64,000 nucleotides of DNA from Pyrinomonadaceae bacterium MAG19_C2-C3 (lineage in GTDB: Bacteria > Acidobacteriota > Blastocatellia > Pyrinomonadales > Pyrinomonadaceae), in assembly GCA_024330265.1 (NCBI GenBank), contig JANDLT010000008.1, positions 42,964 to 106,963 of the forward strand, read 5' to 3'. The position numbers and the translations under genes were made by a program. The notes below the pieces were generated by a model, which saw only the letters and a program-made list of their open reading frames with translations, was not told where the DNA came from and did not search any database. Every line of letters begins with the position of its first letter. The stretch's first letter is position 1. Below are positions 35,613 through 45,120 of this stretch, in pieces.

Positions 35613-37229
35613 ATGCGCCGCGCACATTCGTTATCACATTTAGCCCTTCAAAGATTACTTGCGCTCACGCCGCGCAAGCTGTGGTTAATCATATTCGCGT
35701 GCGGCTTTTCCATTGTGTCGCTGTGGTTGTGGGCGTATCGCGCCCCGCGTGTGTGGGCGTGTGAAGATGTGCCGGTTGCGTTCTGGTCATGGAATCAAGA
35801 TGCACCGTCCGAGACGGAAATCGAAGCTGTAAGAGCGCAAGTTAAAGCCGACACGTTTTTTATACGCGCCGGACAGTTCGACATTAAAGACGCGGGTTTC
35901 ATTCGCATAATGGAAATCGCCGGACAGTTTCCATGCCGCGTTTCCGTACATCTGATTTATAACGCCAGTCCCGCGATGCTCGAACGCTTCGCTGAAGTTG
36001 ACACGGAGCGTTTCGCCGCACGCATCGCGGAAACTTACCGTCAAGATGCGGCACAGGCGGAGCGCGACGGATGCCGCGTCGTCGGTTTGCAACTCGACAT
36101 TGACGCACCGACAAGCGGGCTGCCGCGCTATGCCGCTCTGCTTCGTCTTGTGCGCGAAGCCCTACCGAGCGCGACGCAAATATCAATCACGGGTTTGCCG
36201 ACATGGATGAACGCGCCCGCATTAAGAAGAGTTCTCGACCAGACGAATTTTTGGATTCCGCAGTTTTACGGCGACTTAATTCCCAAAGATTTAAGCGATG
36301 CCGGAACGATAACCGCGCCCTTCGCGCTTAGTCATCAAGTCGCACAGGCGCGCCGACTTGAACATCCTTTTTACGCCGGACTCGCGGCTTACTCACACGC
36401 TTTGTTGTACTCAAAGCAAGGCACACTCATCGCCCTGCGCGGCGACATCGCGGCATCCGACATCGTTCGGCAAAAGGATTTACAACTTATCCGGCGGCAA
36501 GCTTTTCCCGTATCCAATGACAAAGACGCAAGCATCGGTGAATGGCGATACGTCTTTCAGGCGACAAAGGAAGTGAGCATCGGCAACTGGAACATGCGAC
36601 GCGGCGAGCATCTCGTTTTGAATGTGCCAACGGCGGCGGGTTTGCGTCACGCGGCGCGCACGGTACGGGCAGAAGCGGGCGCGAACCTACGCGGCGTCTG
36701 CGTCTTTCGTTTGCCGCGCGAGGGGGACGAAACCACTTTGACGAACGGGGAAATCGCCTTCGCCCTTGCCGATAAAGAAACGCTTGACGCGACGCATGTG
36801 CGATTGATTGAAACGTCAACTTCAACGACGAACGCGGATGAAGACGATGAACACAACGCGACGATGAAACTGTTCACCGTCGCGGCAATCAATCAAGGCG
36901 CGACAAGTGCGCGGCTCGGTGAAGATGCTTTCGACATAACGCTTCGCGTGCCGCGCGGGATGTTTCAAAGCGTGGCATCGCTTGCAGGTTTCGCCGTCGT
37001 TGAAAGTTTGTGCGAAGCGAACGGTGGCGGCACGATGCGCCCGTGCAGTTGGCAACGCGCGAACGTCGTGCGTCTGCGCGCTTCCGCGTGGCAAGCGGGA
37101 ACACAGGCGCACGCGACTTTCATCACGCGCGGCGACTTGCCCGCGTCGCTTGAAGTGCAGACCGACGGACGCACGACGGATGTTGACCGCGAGTGGCGCA
37201 AGTCCGCGTCGTTGCCAGTTGAACGATGA
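35613..37229 (+). CDS. DUF3142 domain protein
   Basis: 538 residues from the ATG at 35613; the frame is open from 35484, but the longer N-terminus shows no homology-like features. Seen: a single N-terminal membrane anchor or uncleaved signal (LWLIIFACGFSIVSLWLWAY). A DUF3142-type domain follows at about 50-330, with PVAFWSWNQDAPSE, DTFFIRAGQFDI, VGLQLDIDAPTSGL and NFWIPQFYGD; the acidic clusters suggest a TIM-barrel glycosidase-like fold. The C-terminal 200 residues look beta-rich. Known: DUF3142 has no established function, though it resembles glycoside-hydrolase-like barrels. It is followed, after a MITE-like element, by a TPR lipoprotein on the same strand, and the two probably function together at the envelope. 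Confidence 0.75.
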   Translation: MRRAHSLSHLALQRLLALTPRKLWLIIFACGFSIVSLWLWAYRAPRVWACEDVPVAFWSWNQDAPSETEIEAVRAQVKADTFFIRAGQFDIKDAGFIRIMEIAGQFPCRVSVHLIYNASPAMLERFAEVDTERFAARIAETYRQDAAQAERDGCRVVGLQLDIDAPTSGLPRYAALLRLVREALPSATQISITGLPTWMNAPALRRVLDQTNFWIPQFYGDLIPKDLSDAGTITAPFALSHQVAQARRLEHPFYAGLAAYSHALLYSKQGTLIALRGDIAASDIVRQKDLQLIRRQAFPVSNDKDASIGEWRYVFQATKEVSIGNWNMRRGEHLVLNVPTAAGLRHAARTVRAEAGANLRGVCVFRLPREGDETTLTNGEIAFALADKETLDATHVRLIETSTSTTNADEDDEHNATMKLFTVAAINQGATSARLGEDAFDITLRVPRGMFQSVASLAGFAVVESLCEANGGGTMRPCSWQRANVVRLRASAWQAGTQAHATFITRGDLPASLEVQTDGRTTDVDREWRKSASLPVER

Positions 37230-37245
37230 GCAACGCAATCAATCA

Positions 37246-37528
37246 CCTTACGCGGTTTTGACTTTAGCCGCGTTCACGCGGCTTCCCGCGAAGCGGCACT
37301 TAGCCACGCGATTCATCGCGTGGACAAACGGAGTGAGAATTTAAGGGCGTTTTAACGTCCTTTGAAAAAGTCAGTTTTAGCCAAACGCTAAAGCGGGGAA
37401 AGGGAAGGACATTAAAACGCCCTCGAATGTTCAACTCGCGTTTCACCCAGCCGTCAAACGGAACCTGTCTAAGTGCCGCGAGGTCGCGGATAGCCCGATG
37501 AATCGGGCTAAAGTCAAAACCGCGTAGG
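37246..37528. mobile_element. MITE-like element with 23-bp terminal inverted repeats, copy 1
   Basis: Ends are CCTTACGCGGTTTTGACTT at 37246 and its complement at 37506-37528, differing by one inserted base. Inside are inverted segments with CCACGCGATTCATCGCGTGG, GGGCGTTTTAACGTCC and TAGCCAAACGCTAAAGC. A related copy lies in the opposite orientation at 51821-52098 with the same internal order. It is about 283 bp with no open frame, so a non-autonomous mobile element is the best reading. Confidence 0.75.
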
Positions 37529-37557
37529 GGAGTCAATCGAATTAAGGAACGAAAAAC

Positions 37558-40500
37558 ATGAAGCGACATAAACGATGCCACGAGAGCGACGGCACTACGC
37601 GAAAGCAGCGATGTTGGTCGCGGCGAAAAGTTACGACGACGATGATTGTGATGTTGTGCGTCGCGGCGGGCGGCATGTCCGTCGTCATCGGTTGCGGGTG
37701 GTCAGGCACATCGCGTTCGGTGCGCTTCAACGGCGTTTTCACGGAACGCGAATTCGATTTGTTGCCGCCATTTTCAGAGCATTTAGGCGACGACTATCCG
37801 CGCGGCGTGAACGGCGTTGATGAGTCGGAAGACCCTTATAACGAAGACTACGAAGCCCAAGAAGCGGATTCGGAAAAGACGGCGAAAGAAATTAAAGACA
37901 CCGTGACGCGCGCCCGAAGCGGTGAAGCGCGTGGCGACTTACAACAAGCGCGCGAAGCGTGGCAAACGTATTTGCGCTTGACGGAAAACACGCCGCCCGT
38001 GAGCTATGCACGCGAGTCGAAAGATGCGGAAGATGAGCCGTCGCGCAATTCCGTGATTGACCGTCTCGATGCTCTCGCGGAACTCGAACGCGGGGCGCGG
38101 CGTGATGCGGTTCGGCAATACTTAAAAGCCCGCGATGCTTATGATAAATGGGCAACGGATTCGACCGACGTTTCAAACACGAACGAAGCTTTGTTCGGCG
38201 TCGAAGGCGCGAAGGCACTGGATGATGCTTCGCGTGATGCGCGCCTTAACGATAACGCTTTCTATTTGTGGTGCGCCGCGCTCTATCGCGCGAAGCAATA
38301 TGAATCGGCGGCTTTTAATTTCGCTAAACTCGTTGACCAAAACAAGAGAAGCGACAAACGCGACGCCGCGCTGTTGATGAAAGGCTTATCGTGGTTGAAA
38401 CAGAGCGCGAGTTTCCGCGAAGGCGACGGCAACGCGCTTAGTTCTTCCCGGTGCGCCGAATGCGCGGACGCGGGGTGGCATCACGCGCAAGATGCGTTCG
38501 CCCAACTCTTACGCGAATATCCACGCGGGCGATACGCAATGGATGCGCGCGGCTGGCTCGGCTATCTCGCTTTGCGCGTCGGGCGCACGGGCGATGCGCT
38601 CGTCGAATACTATCGAATGCTCGCGCCCGAAAGTAATCGCGCCACGCGCTTCGATGCGCTCGTCTCGTTGCGTTTGACACGTCCACGCGCGACGCCCGCC
38701 GACATGAATCGAGTCGAAGAACTTCTCGCACGCGAACCGCAAACGGCACTCGCCTACGTCTATCACAATCTTTACAACTACACGTTTAGCGGCTATCTCA
38801 ACTTCGACAGTACGGATGCCGTCGCCGATGCTAAATACGGTTCAAATGATTACGAGTACAACGACCGCGTTCGCAAACAGCGCGCGGAAGCGGCGAAAAG
38901 GGAAGAACTGGAACGCATCGCACGCTTTACCGAACGCTTAATGAAAACTTACCCGCGCACGAAAGTCGAAGCCGCGTTCATGTTGCGTCTCGCGCAGGCA
39001 AACCTCGAACTCGACCGCGAAAAGGCGGCGTGGGATTTAGCAAAACGGGCGATGACAAACGGACTCCGCGCCGATTTGCTCCCTGAAGCTTTATGGGTGC
39101 AAGCCGTCGCCGCGCATCGTCTCAAACAACACGATGCCGCGCGTCACACACTCACGCGGTTTATCAAAGATTACCCGCATCATCGTTTGATTGAAGGCGC
39201 GCGGCGGCAACTCGCAATCGTCGCGGAAGATGCGGGCGACCGCGCGGCGGCACTCGAACAATACTTCGCCCTCGATTATGAGGAAGACATCGCGTACTTC
39301 GTTGACGTGTTGATGACGCCCGAAGAACTGCGCGCCTACATTGACGACCGCCCGCGAGATAAAAAGATTGATGAACTCTGGTATTCACTCGGCGTGCGAT
39401 ATATGCGCGCCGGACGTTGGACGGAAGCGCGTGAAGCTTACGCCCACGTTCGTACCTCGTCTGAGTTCAGCAATTATTACTATTCGCCGCCATGTCAAAA
39501 TTCATATGGCGAAGATTCGATTTGCGACCCGAAAGACCCGCGAGACGAAAAAGGTGTGGCGGTGAGTTGGGTTGCGCGTGACCTTAAAACTATCAACGAC
39601 CTTGAGAGTTTTGAAAGGCATATTGCACAAGCAACCAACTCGGAAACCAAAGCCGAAACGATGTATCAAATGGCGGGTTATCTTTTCGACGGTAGCGCGC
39701 TTCTTTTCTACAATCCGGCGATGTGGCGCGGGGGGAGACAATGGAGCTTATCGCACGTCGAACCGTTTCGCGCGCCCGGTGATGTCGGCATCTTTCAGGA
39801 ATACTTACGGGAACACAGCACGCGCTTTCACGCGCTCGAAATCTACCTGCGCCTCATCCGCGATTATCCGCGCACGCGCGTTGCGCCCGACGCGATGTAC
39901 ACCGCCGCCGTTTGTTATGAACGTCTCGTACACAGCAGCTATTTTTGGAACGACGTTTATGATGTGACCGCGTATCAGACGGGACGCATCATCACTTACG
40001 CCGATGTGCGCCGCGCTTATCCGCGTTATCAACTGCCGCGCGGAACTTACGGTTGGCAACCGTCAACGCGCACCGTCAACGGCGGCGCGGGTTGGGCTTC
40101 CCCGCCGAAACCACAACCGCGTCTCACACGTTGGCAACGCGCGGAACGCAAGCTGAAACCGTTCTGGACTTACGCCGTCACAACGATTCAAAACACTCAA
40201 ACAAAGCTCGCACACTTCTGGCAACACACACTTCGCCGCTGGCTTCTGCTCGCGCTGTTCTTCGTCAGTACGTTTATCACCGCGCGCCTCGCCGGACATG
40301 CGCGGCGTTGTTTGCGGATACAAATTAGACGCATGGAACTTCCCGCGCACGAACGCATCAACCCACGCAAAGCCCGCCGCTTTCTGCATCGCGTCAGGCG
40401 ACACGCCGCGACCTTAGCGATAGAACCGCGCGACGAAGCCCGCATCTTAGCGACCGCCTCGGCACGCATGTTCACGCGCTACTCCGCACCGCTCATTCGC

Positions 40501-40590
40501 AATCGTCAAGCGCGCTCAATCATCGTCTTTAACTTCGTCGCGCATACCTTGCTCGCGCTGTCCGTGATGTCTCTCATCAAAACATGGTGA
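37558..40590 (+). CDS. TPR-repeat lipoprotein with C-terminal membrane segments
   Basis: 1010 residues. Seen: an Arg/Lys-rich N-terminus, a hydrophobic stretch and a lipobox-like VVIGC (about residue 46), suggesting lipoprotein processing. Many tetratricopeptide-type helical pairs follow from about residue 110 to 800, for example GDLQQAREAWQTYLRL, AERTMKTYP-like blocks and AGRWTEAREAYAHV. Two hydrophobic helices near the C-terminus (LLLALFFVSTFITARLAG and IIVFNFVAHTLLALSVMSLI) are unusual for a plain lipoprotein. The start is fixed by AAGGA 9 nt upstream of the ATG. Inference: an envelope scaffold working with the DUF3142 protein encoded upstream. No specific family was recognised beyond TPR/BamD-like repeats. 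Confidence 0.75.
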   Translation: MKRHKRCHESDGTTRKQRCWSRRKVTTTMIVMLCVAAGGMSVVIGCGWSGTSRSVRFNGVFTEREFDLLPPFSEHLGDDYPRGVNGVDESEDPYNEDYEAQEADSEKTAKEIKDTVTRARSGEARGDLQQAREAWQTYLRLTENTPPVSYARESKDAEDEPSRNSVIDRLDALAELERGARRDAVRQYLKARDAYDKWATDSTDVSNTNEALFGVEGAKALDDASRDARLNDNAFYLWCAALYRAKQYESAAFNFAKLVDQNKRSDKRDAALLMKGLSWLKQSASFREGDGNALSSSRCAECADAGWHHAQDAFAQLLREYPRGRYAMDARGWLGYLALRVGRTGDALVEYYRMLAPESNRATRFDALVSLRLTRPRATPADMNRVEELLAREPQTALAYVYHNLYNYTFSGYLNFDSTDAVADAKYGSNDYEYNDRVRKQRAEAAKREELERIARFTERLMKTYPRTKVEAAFMLRLAQANLELDREKAAWDLAKRAMTNGLRADLLPEALWVQAVAAHRLKQHDAARHTLTRFIKDYPHHRLIEGARRQLAIVAEDAGDRAAALEQYFALDYEEDIAYFVDVLMTPEELRAYIDDRPRDKKIDELWYSLGVRYMRAGRWTEAREAYAHVRTSSEFSNYYYSPPCQNSYGEDSICDPKDPRDEKGVAVSWVARDLKTINDLESFERHIAQATNSETKAETMYQMAGYLFDGSALLFYNPAMWRGGRQWSLSHVEPFRAPGDVGIFQEYLREHSTRFHALEIYLRLIRDYPRTRVAPDAMYTAAVCYERLVHSSYFWNDVYDVTAYQTGRIITYADVRRAYPRYQLPRGTYGWQPSTRTVNGGAGWASPPKPQPRLTRWQRAERKLKPFWTYAVTTIQNTQTKLAHFWQHTLRRWLLLALFFVSTFITARLAGHARRCLRIQIRRMELPAHERINPRKARRFLHRVRRHAATLAIEPRDEARILATASARMFTRYSAPLIRNRQARSIIVFNFVAHTLLALSVMSLIKTW

Positions 40591-40612
40591 GGTGCGACGA
40601 TACGACAAAAAG

Positions 40613-40895
40613 AAACTTATCCACGAAACACACGAAGCGACACGAATAAATACAGCGAAGAAATCCGGTTTTGCTTCATATTGTTTCTTGTCGTTTCGTG
40701 GATAAGTTTTAGTCGTTCTTATCTCGACTTTATCCATTTTGGAAACAGGGAACGTAAATAAAAGACTTAGCGTCACGATTATTCGCCAGACTTTTTGAAT
40801 GTCAGTCAAAAAGTGGACATTCAAAAAGTCTGACGTTGAAAACAAAAGACTTATGCCATCGGCGTTTCGGCTTCCTAAAAATGGATAAAGTCGAG
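40613..40895. repeat. Cluster of three perfect inverted repeats between convergent genes
   Basis: Arms: 40613-40629 with 40693-40709 (17 bp); 40723-40740 with 40878-40895 (18 bp); and, inside the latter, 40787-40803 with 40816-40832 (17 bp, loop of 12 flanked by A/T runs). All are exact. The inner hairpin is a plausible bidirectional terminator for the TPR and MFS genes. Confidence 0.7.
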
Positions 40896-40907
40896 CTTAT
40901 ATCGAAC

Positions 40908-42185
40908 TCATGTTTCCTTACGCGCCATCGCACGGCTTCCTTGAAACAACAATAGCGCGCTTATCAAACACGCCGCCGGGCAGACCAACAGTGCATAGCG
41001 CATCGCTTCCGGGTTCGTTGCGACGCCTAATATGTCGTTTAGTTTTCCGATAAGCGGCGGTGCTATTCCGTAGCCGACGATGTTGACGGTAAAGAAATAA
41101 ACGCCGATTGCCAGCCCGCGCAGGTGAACACCAGCGATGTCGTGAACATCCGCCGCCGCCGGACCCAGCCACATCAGCGCGACGCCGAGCAGCACGAAGT
41201 TGGCAACAATCAACAGCGGCATGTTGTTGCTAAAGAGCAGCACCAGCCAGAAGGGAATCGAGAGCAGAGAGCCGAGAGCGGTGAAGCGCATACGCCCGCC
41301 CGCGCCGTATCGCCGCTTGAGTTTGTCCGCCGCGACGCCGCCTAAAATTGTTCCCGGAAGTCCGGCGGCAATCGAAAGAACGCCCGCCAGAAATCCCAAC
41401 GTCGCTAAATCAATTTGATGAACGCGCACGAAAAAAGAAAATCCCCAGATGCCCAAACTATAAGTCGCCATCGCAAACACGGCGTAGCCGAGCAGGTGGT
41501 AACGCAGGGCGGAAGATTGAAACAGCACGCGCCAATCGCGGTTCGCGTGCGTCCGGTGTGTGACTTCGGTGCGCCCGCGTTGTACTTCGCGCAACATGAA
41601 GACGACGACCGCCATCAGCAAGCCGGGAAAGCCGAGCAGGTAGAACGCCCACCGCCAGCCGTAAGTCGCGCCAATCCAACCCCCCAGAAAGTATGCGATG
41701 CCGCCGCCAACCGCGATGCCGGAAGAATAAACGGCACTCACCGTCGCGCGCATACGCGGCGGAAAATAATCGCTCAACAACGAAAGCGCGGCGGGTCCCA
41801 ACGTCGCTTCACCAACACCGACCATCACGCGACACAGAAAAATCGTCCAAAAGCCTTCCGCGAATCCGGTCAAGCCGGAAAACAAAGACCACACCGCCAA
41901 GCCCGTCGCAATCATCCGGGTGCGCGAAACGCGGTCAGCCAGCCGTCCGAAAGGGATGCCGAGCAGCGTATAGAAAATCACGAACGACGTTGTGCCGAGT
42001 AGCGCGAGTTGAAAATCGGTTAATTGCAGTTCGGCTTTAATCGGCGGAAACAGGATGAAGATAAGTTGACGGTCAAGAAAATTGAGGACATAGACCGCCG
42101 TCAATACGGCTAAGACATACCACGAATAAGACGGCACGGGTTGAACGTCGGCAACCTGTTCGGCGGTGGACTCTGGGTTGTTCAT
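40908..42185 (-). CDS. MFS transporter, Spinster-like
   Basis: 425 residues with about 12 predicted membrane helices. Seen: WYVLAVLTAVYVLNFLDRQLIFILFPPIK in the first helix region and the MFS motif GIPFGRLADRVSRTR after helix 2. VGVGEATLGPAALSLLSDYFPPRMRA follows, all typical of the Spinster (Spns) subfamily. Known: Spns proteins move lipids, lysolipids or hydrophobic organic acids, and bacterial members often sit in lipid- or steroid-related clusters. It is the last gene of the minus-strand lipid-type cluster, 153 nt after the alpha/beta hydrolase. Inference: inner-membrane transport of the substrate or product of that cluster. No clear ribosome site was seen. Confidence 0.85.
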   Translation of the reverse strand: MNNPESTAEQVADVQPVPSYSWYVLAVLTAVYVLNFLDRQLIFILFPPIKAELQLTDFQLALLGTTSFVIFYTLLGIPFGRLADRVSRTRMIATGLAVWSLFSGLTGFAEGFWTIFLCRVMVGVGEATLGPAALSLLSDYFPPRMRATVSAVYSSGIAVGGGIAYFLGGWIGATYGWRWAFYLLGFPGLLMAVVVFMLREVQRGRTEVTHRTHANRDWRVLFQSSALRYHLLGYAVFAMATYSLGIWGFSFFVRVHQIDLATLGFLAGVLSIAAGLPGTILGGVAADKLKRRYGAGGRMRFTALGSLLSIPFWLVLLFSNNMPLLIVANFVLLGVALMWLGPAAADVHDIAGVHLRGLAIGVYFFTVNIVGYGIAPPLIGKLNDILGVATNPEAMRYALLVCPAACLISALLLFQGSRAMARKET

Positions 42186-42338
42186 AAAGAAGACGCGCGG
42201 TTATTTTGCTCTTTAGAATCGCTTCTCTCCGCGCTTGCCTCTTGCTTTTCTCTGCGACTCTGCCGTTAGCCGAAGTTTCATTAACCGCGATTTTAGAAAG
42301 CGCGGTGGAATCGCCAATCTCAAGCGTCATAAAAGATG

Positions 42339-43232
42339 TCACCGTGCGGATAAAAACCGTATGAGAGTCGCGTTGAACTCAGCGGCTTTTTCGACTTGCG
42401 GGACGTGTCCGCAATCTTCGATGACGACGAGTTGCGCGTTCGGCAGTTCGCGTTTGAAGCGTTCGCCGTAAATCGCAAGCGGCGTTAAACCGTCTTGTCG
42501 TCCCCAGATAATCAATGTCGGTTGGGTGATGTTTTTCAGTTGTCCGTCAAGCATGTCGTCGCCGCGTTTGATTGATTCGACGAGTTGAAAAATCGTGTAG
42601 CCGTCGCCCGCCGCGATGCGCGAAGCCAGCCCGAACTCAATCGCGGCGTCTGTGCCGAACAGTTGGCGATTATGAAAAACAAGGCGATTGATTTGCCGCA
42701 TGTCTTCGAGCGTCGCGGGATTTAAGCGACTTAGTTCGCGCAAATCCGCGTCTTTTGGAAGCGCGAATCCGGCGGCGTCCACCAACACCAAACGCTGAAC
42801 TTTCGCCGGATGCGCGAGGGCATAACGCGCCGCCACCCAACCGCCCATCGAATTGCCGACAAACGTCGCCTGTTCGATTTTCAAGTCGCGCAACATGCGG
42901 TCGAGAAAATCAACGTAGGTCGCAATCCGGTAGTTGATAAACGGTTTGTCGGAACGCCCGAACCCGATTTGGTCAGGCACGATGACGCGATAGTTTTCCT
43001 TGAGCGCGGGAACATTCAAAGCCCAGTTCGCCGCGTTGCCGCCCAAGCCGTGCAGCAGCACGACGACCGGCGCATCCGTGTTTCCGGTGTCCGTGTAATG
43101 AATCTTCGCGCCGTAAATCGTCATCGTTTTTTCCGACGCGAGGGCGGTTTGCGCGTTCGTGTTTGCCGTCACATACAAGCCGCAAAATATCAGCATGACG
43201 ACGATGCGTGTGAGTTTATAAAAGTTAAGCAT
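42339..43232 (-). CDS. Alpha/beta hydrolase, exported
   Basis: 297 residues. Seen: an N-terminal signal peptide (IVVMLIFCGLYVTANTNA), then an alpha/beta-hydrolase fold with the HGLGG oxyanion motif and the nucleophile in VGNSMGG (Ser128). An acidic residue follows in IIWGRQDGLTP and a histidine in EDCGHVPQVEKA. Family members act on esters, lactones or C-C bonds; the exact substrate cannot be read. It is fourth in the lipid-type cluster, 81 nt after the acyl-CoA ligase stop. Unlike the hydrolase at 46126-46947 it carries a signal peptide, which places it in the periplasm. Inference: releases an acyl or aryl acid from an ester before uptake and CoA activation. Confidence 0.85.
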   Translation of the reverse strand: MLNFYKLTRIVVMLIFCGLYVTANTNAQTALASEKTMTIYGAKIHYTDTGNTDAPVVVLLHGLGGNAANWALNVPALKENYRVIVPDQIGFGRSDKPFINYRIATYVDFLDRMLRDLKIEQATFVGNSMGGWVAARYALAHPAKVQRLVLVDAAGFALPKDADLRELSRLNPATLEDMRQINRLVFHNRQLFGTDAAIEFGLASRIAAGDGYTIFQLVESIKRGDDMLDGQLKNITQPTLIIWGRQDGLTPLAIYGERFKRELPNAQLVVIEDCGHVPQVEKAAEFNATLIRFLSAR

Positions 43233-43313
43233 GAGAGTTTGCTCCGTTGTTGAAGATGCGAAAGGTGAAGTTCGCGGTTTAGAAAACGTGTGGCGTTGCG
43301 CGATGTTGCGCGT

Positions 43314-45113
43314 TTAGCGTCCGGCGTACAACGCTTCGATAACATCGGCGAAGCGAATGCTCACCACATTGCGCTTGAGTTTCATGGTCGGTGTCACTTC
43401 ATCGGCTTCAAGGCTGAAATCGCGTTCGAGAATTGCATAACGCTTTATCGCTTCGGTTGATGAAACGCGCTCGTTGGTGCGGCGCACGATGTCGTCAACC
43501 AGTTCGCGTACAAGGGCGTGGTGCGTGAGTGCGGCGAAGTTTTCAAACGCTATGTGGCGGTTGCGAGCGAAGCTTTCGGTTTCAAGTTGATTCAAAGTCA
43601 AGAGGGCGACGAGATAGCTTTTGCCGTCGCCATAAACAAGGGCATGGCTTATCAGGTGATGCTCTTTCAGTAGATTTTCAATGGACGCCGGAGCGATGTT
43701 CTTGCCCGAAGAGGTGACGATTAACTCTTTTTTGCGCCCTGTGATTCGCAGAAAACCGTCCGCATCCATCGCTCCCAAATCGCCGGTTAAAAGCCATCCG
43801 TCGCGGAATGTCTCCGCCGTTTTGTACGGTTGTTTGTAATAACCACTAAACATCATTTGGCTTTTAACCGTAATCTCGTCGTCGGTTTCAAGCTTGATTT
43901 CACAACCCGGCATCGCCTGTCCGACAGTTCCAAAGCGATAGCTGTCGGGACGATTGAAGGCGACACAAATGTTTTCCGTCAAGCCGTAAGCCTGCAAAAT
44001 CGGCAATCCCGCCGCCGCGAAAAACTCCGCGATTTCACCGGGCAGAGGCGCGCCGCCGGAAGTCGCCAAACGCAAACGCCCGCCGAAATAATCGTTGACC
44101 GTGCGGCGCGCGTGCGCCGCTTCGCGCATCAGTTCGTCGCGGATTTCATCTGTTCGTGCGTGCTTCGCGTGTTCGAGTCCAACCAACCGCCTTCCGGCTT
44201 CGAGCGAACGATGAAACGTAGATTTCTCACTATCGCTTTTGCTTTCAAGGTCGGCGTAAATGCGCGCGTGAATCTTTTCAAAGAAGCGCGGCAGACTCGC
44301 AAACACCGTCGGACGCACATCGAGCATGTAAGTATAAAGCTTCGTCAAATCGTCAACGAAGTAACACACCGCTCCCGCGTCGAGGCGATTGTAAAGACCC
44401 GAAATACGTTCCGCGACGTGGCAAAACGGCAGATAAGAGAACGTCGTATCGTCATCGTAAAGCGGGATGCACGCGCGCAAACTTTCGACGCTGTTTAAGA
44501 TATAAGCGTGACTCAAACATGCTCCCTTAGGCTGTCCCGTCGTCCCCGATGTATAAACCATAATCGCGGTGTCTTCGGGCTTGGCATTCGCCGCGCGTTT
44601 GTGAAATGTCGCGGCAAAATCATCTCTGTGTGCGCGTCCCGTTTGCACAAATTCACGATAACCGGTAATCGGAATCGGACACGCCGGAGCATCTTTCGCC
44701 GCCGCTTCATCAAGCGCGATAATCACTTTCACTCGCGGCAACTGCGCCGCGATGCCGACGATTTTGGCGAGTTGTTGACGGGTGTCAACCAAGACAAATT
44801 CGGCATCGGCGTGATTGATGATGTACGCGCACTGCTCGCCCGAACTCGTCGGATATAGACCGACGCCGACGCCGCCCGCGCTTATCGTGGCGACATCGGC
44901 GATTGACCATTCCGCGACATTGCCCGCGAGAATGCAGACCGCCGCGCCGTTCTCTAAACCAAATTTCAACAACGCACAGCCGAAGGCTTCCACTTCATCG
45001 CCGAACTCGCGCCACGTCCGGGCGCGCCACACGTCGCCCGCGCGTTCATAAAAAACATTCTCGCCCGCGTACTGTTCGACGCGCGCACGGAAAAGTGTGT
45101 AGATGTTCGGCAT
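43314..45113 (-). CDS. Long-chain acyl-CoA synthetase (AMP-forming ligase)
   Basis: 599 residues. Seen: AMP-binding P-loop-like motif MVYTSGTTGQPKG (186-197), the YGLTEN block, LLTGDLGAMDADGFLRITGRKKE and the C-terminal lysine region TMKLKRN. These are the standard blocks of the ANL superfamily, and the layout (DVWRARTWREF N-terminus, about 600 residues) fits long-chain acyl-CoA synthetases of the FadD15 type. Reaction: fatty acid + ATP + CoA to acyl-CoA + AMP + PPi, in the cytosol. It begins 7 nt after the KAS III-like gene stop, so the two are co-transcribed. It is not OleC-like by eye. Confidence 0.88.
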   Translation of the reverse strand: MPNIYTLFRARVEQYAGENVFYERAGDVWRARTWREFGDEVEAFGCALLKFGLENGAAVCILAGNVAEWSIADVATISAGGVGVGLYPTSSGEQCAYIINHADAEFVLVDTRQQLAKIVGIAAQLPRVKVIIALDEAAAKDAPACPIPITGYREFVQTGRAHRDDFAATFHKRAANAKPEDTAIMVYTSGTTGQPKGACLSHAYILNSVESLRACIPLYDDDTTFSYLPFCHVAERISGLYNRLDAGAVCYFVDDLTKLYTYMLDVRPTVFASLPRFFEKIHARIYADLESKSDSEKSTFHRSLEAGRRLVGLEHAKHARTDEIRDELMREAAHARRTVNDYFGGRLRLATSGGAPLPGEIAEFFAAAGLPILQAYGLTENICVAFNRPDSYRFGTVGQAMPGCEIKLETDDEITVKSQMMFSGYYKQPYKTAETFRDGWLLTGDLGAMDADGFLRITGRKKELIVTSSGKNIAPASIENLLKEHHLISHALVYGDGKSYLVALLTLNQLETESFARNRHIAFENFAALTHHALVRELVDDIVRRTNERVSSTEAIKRYAILERDFSLEADEVTPTMKLKRNVVSIRFADVIEALYAGR

Positions 45114-45120
45114 ATCGAAT

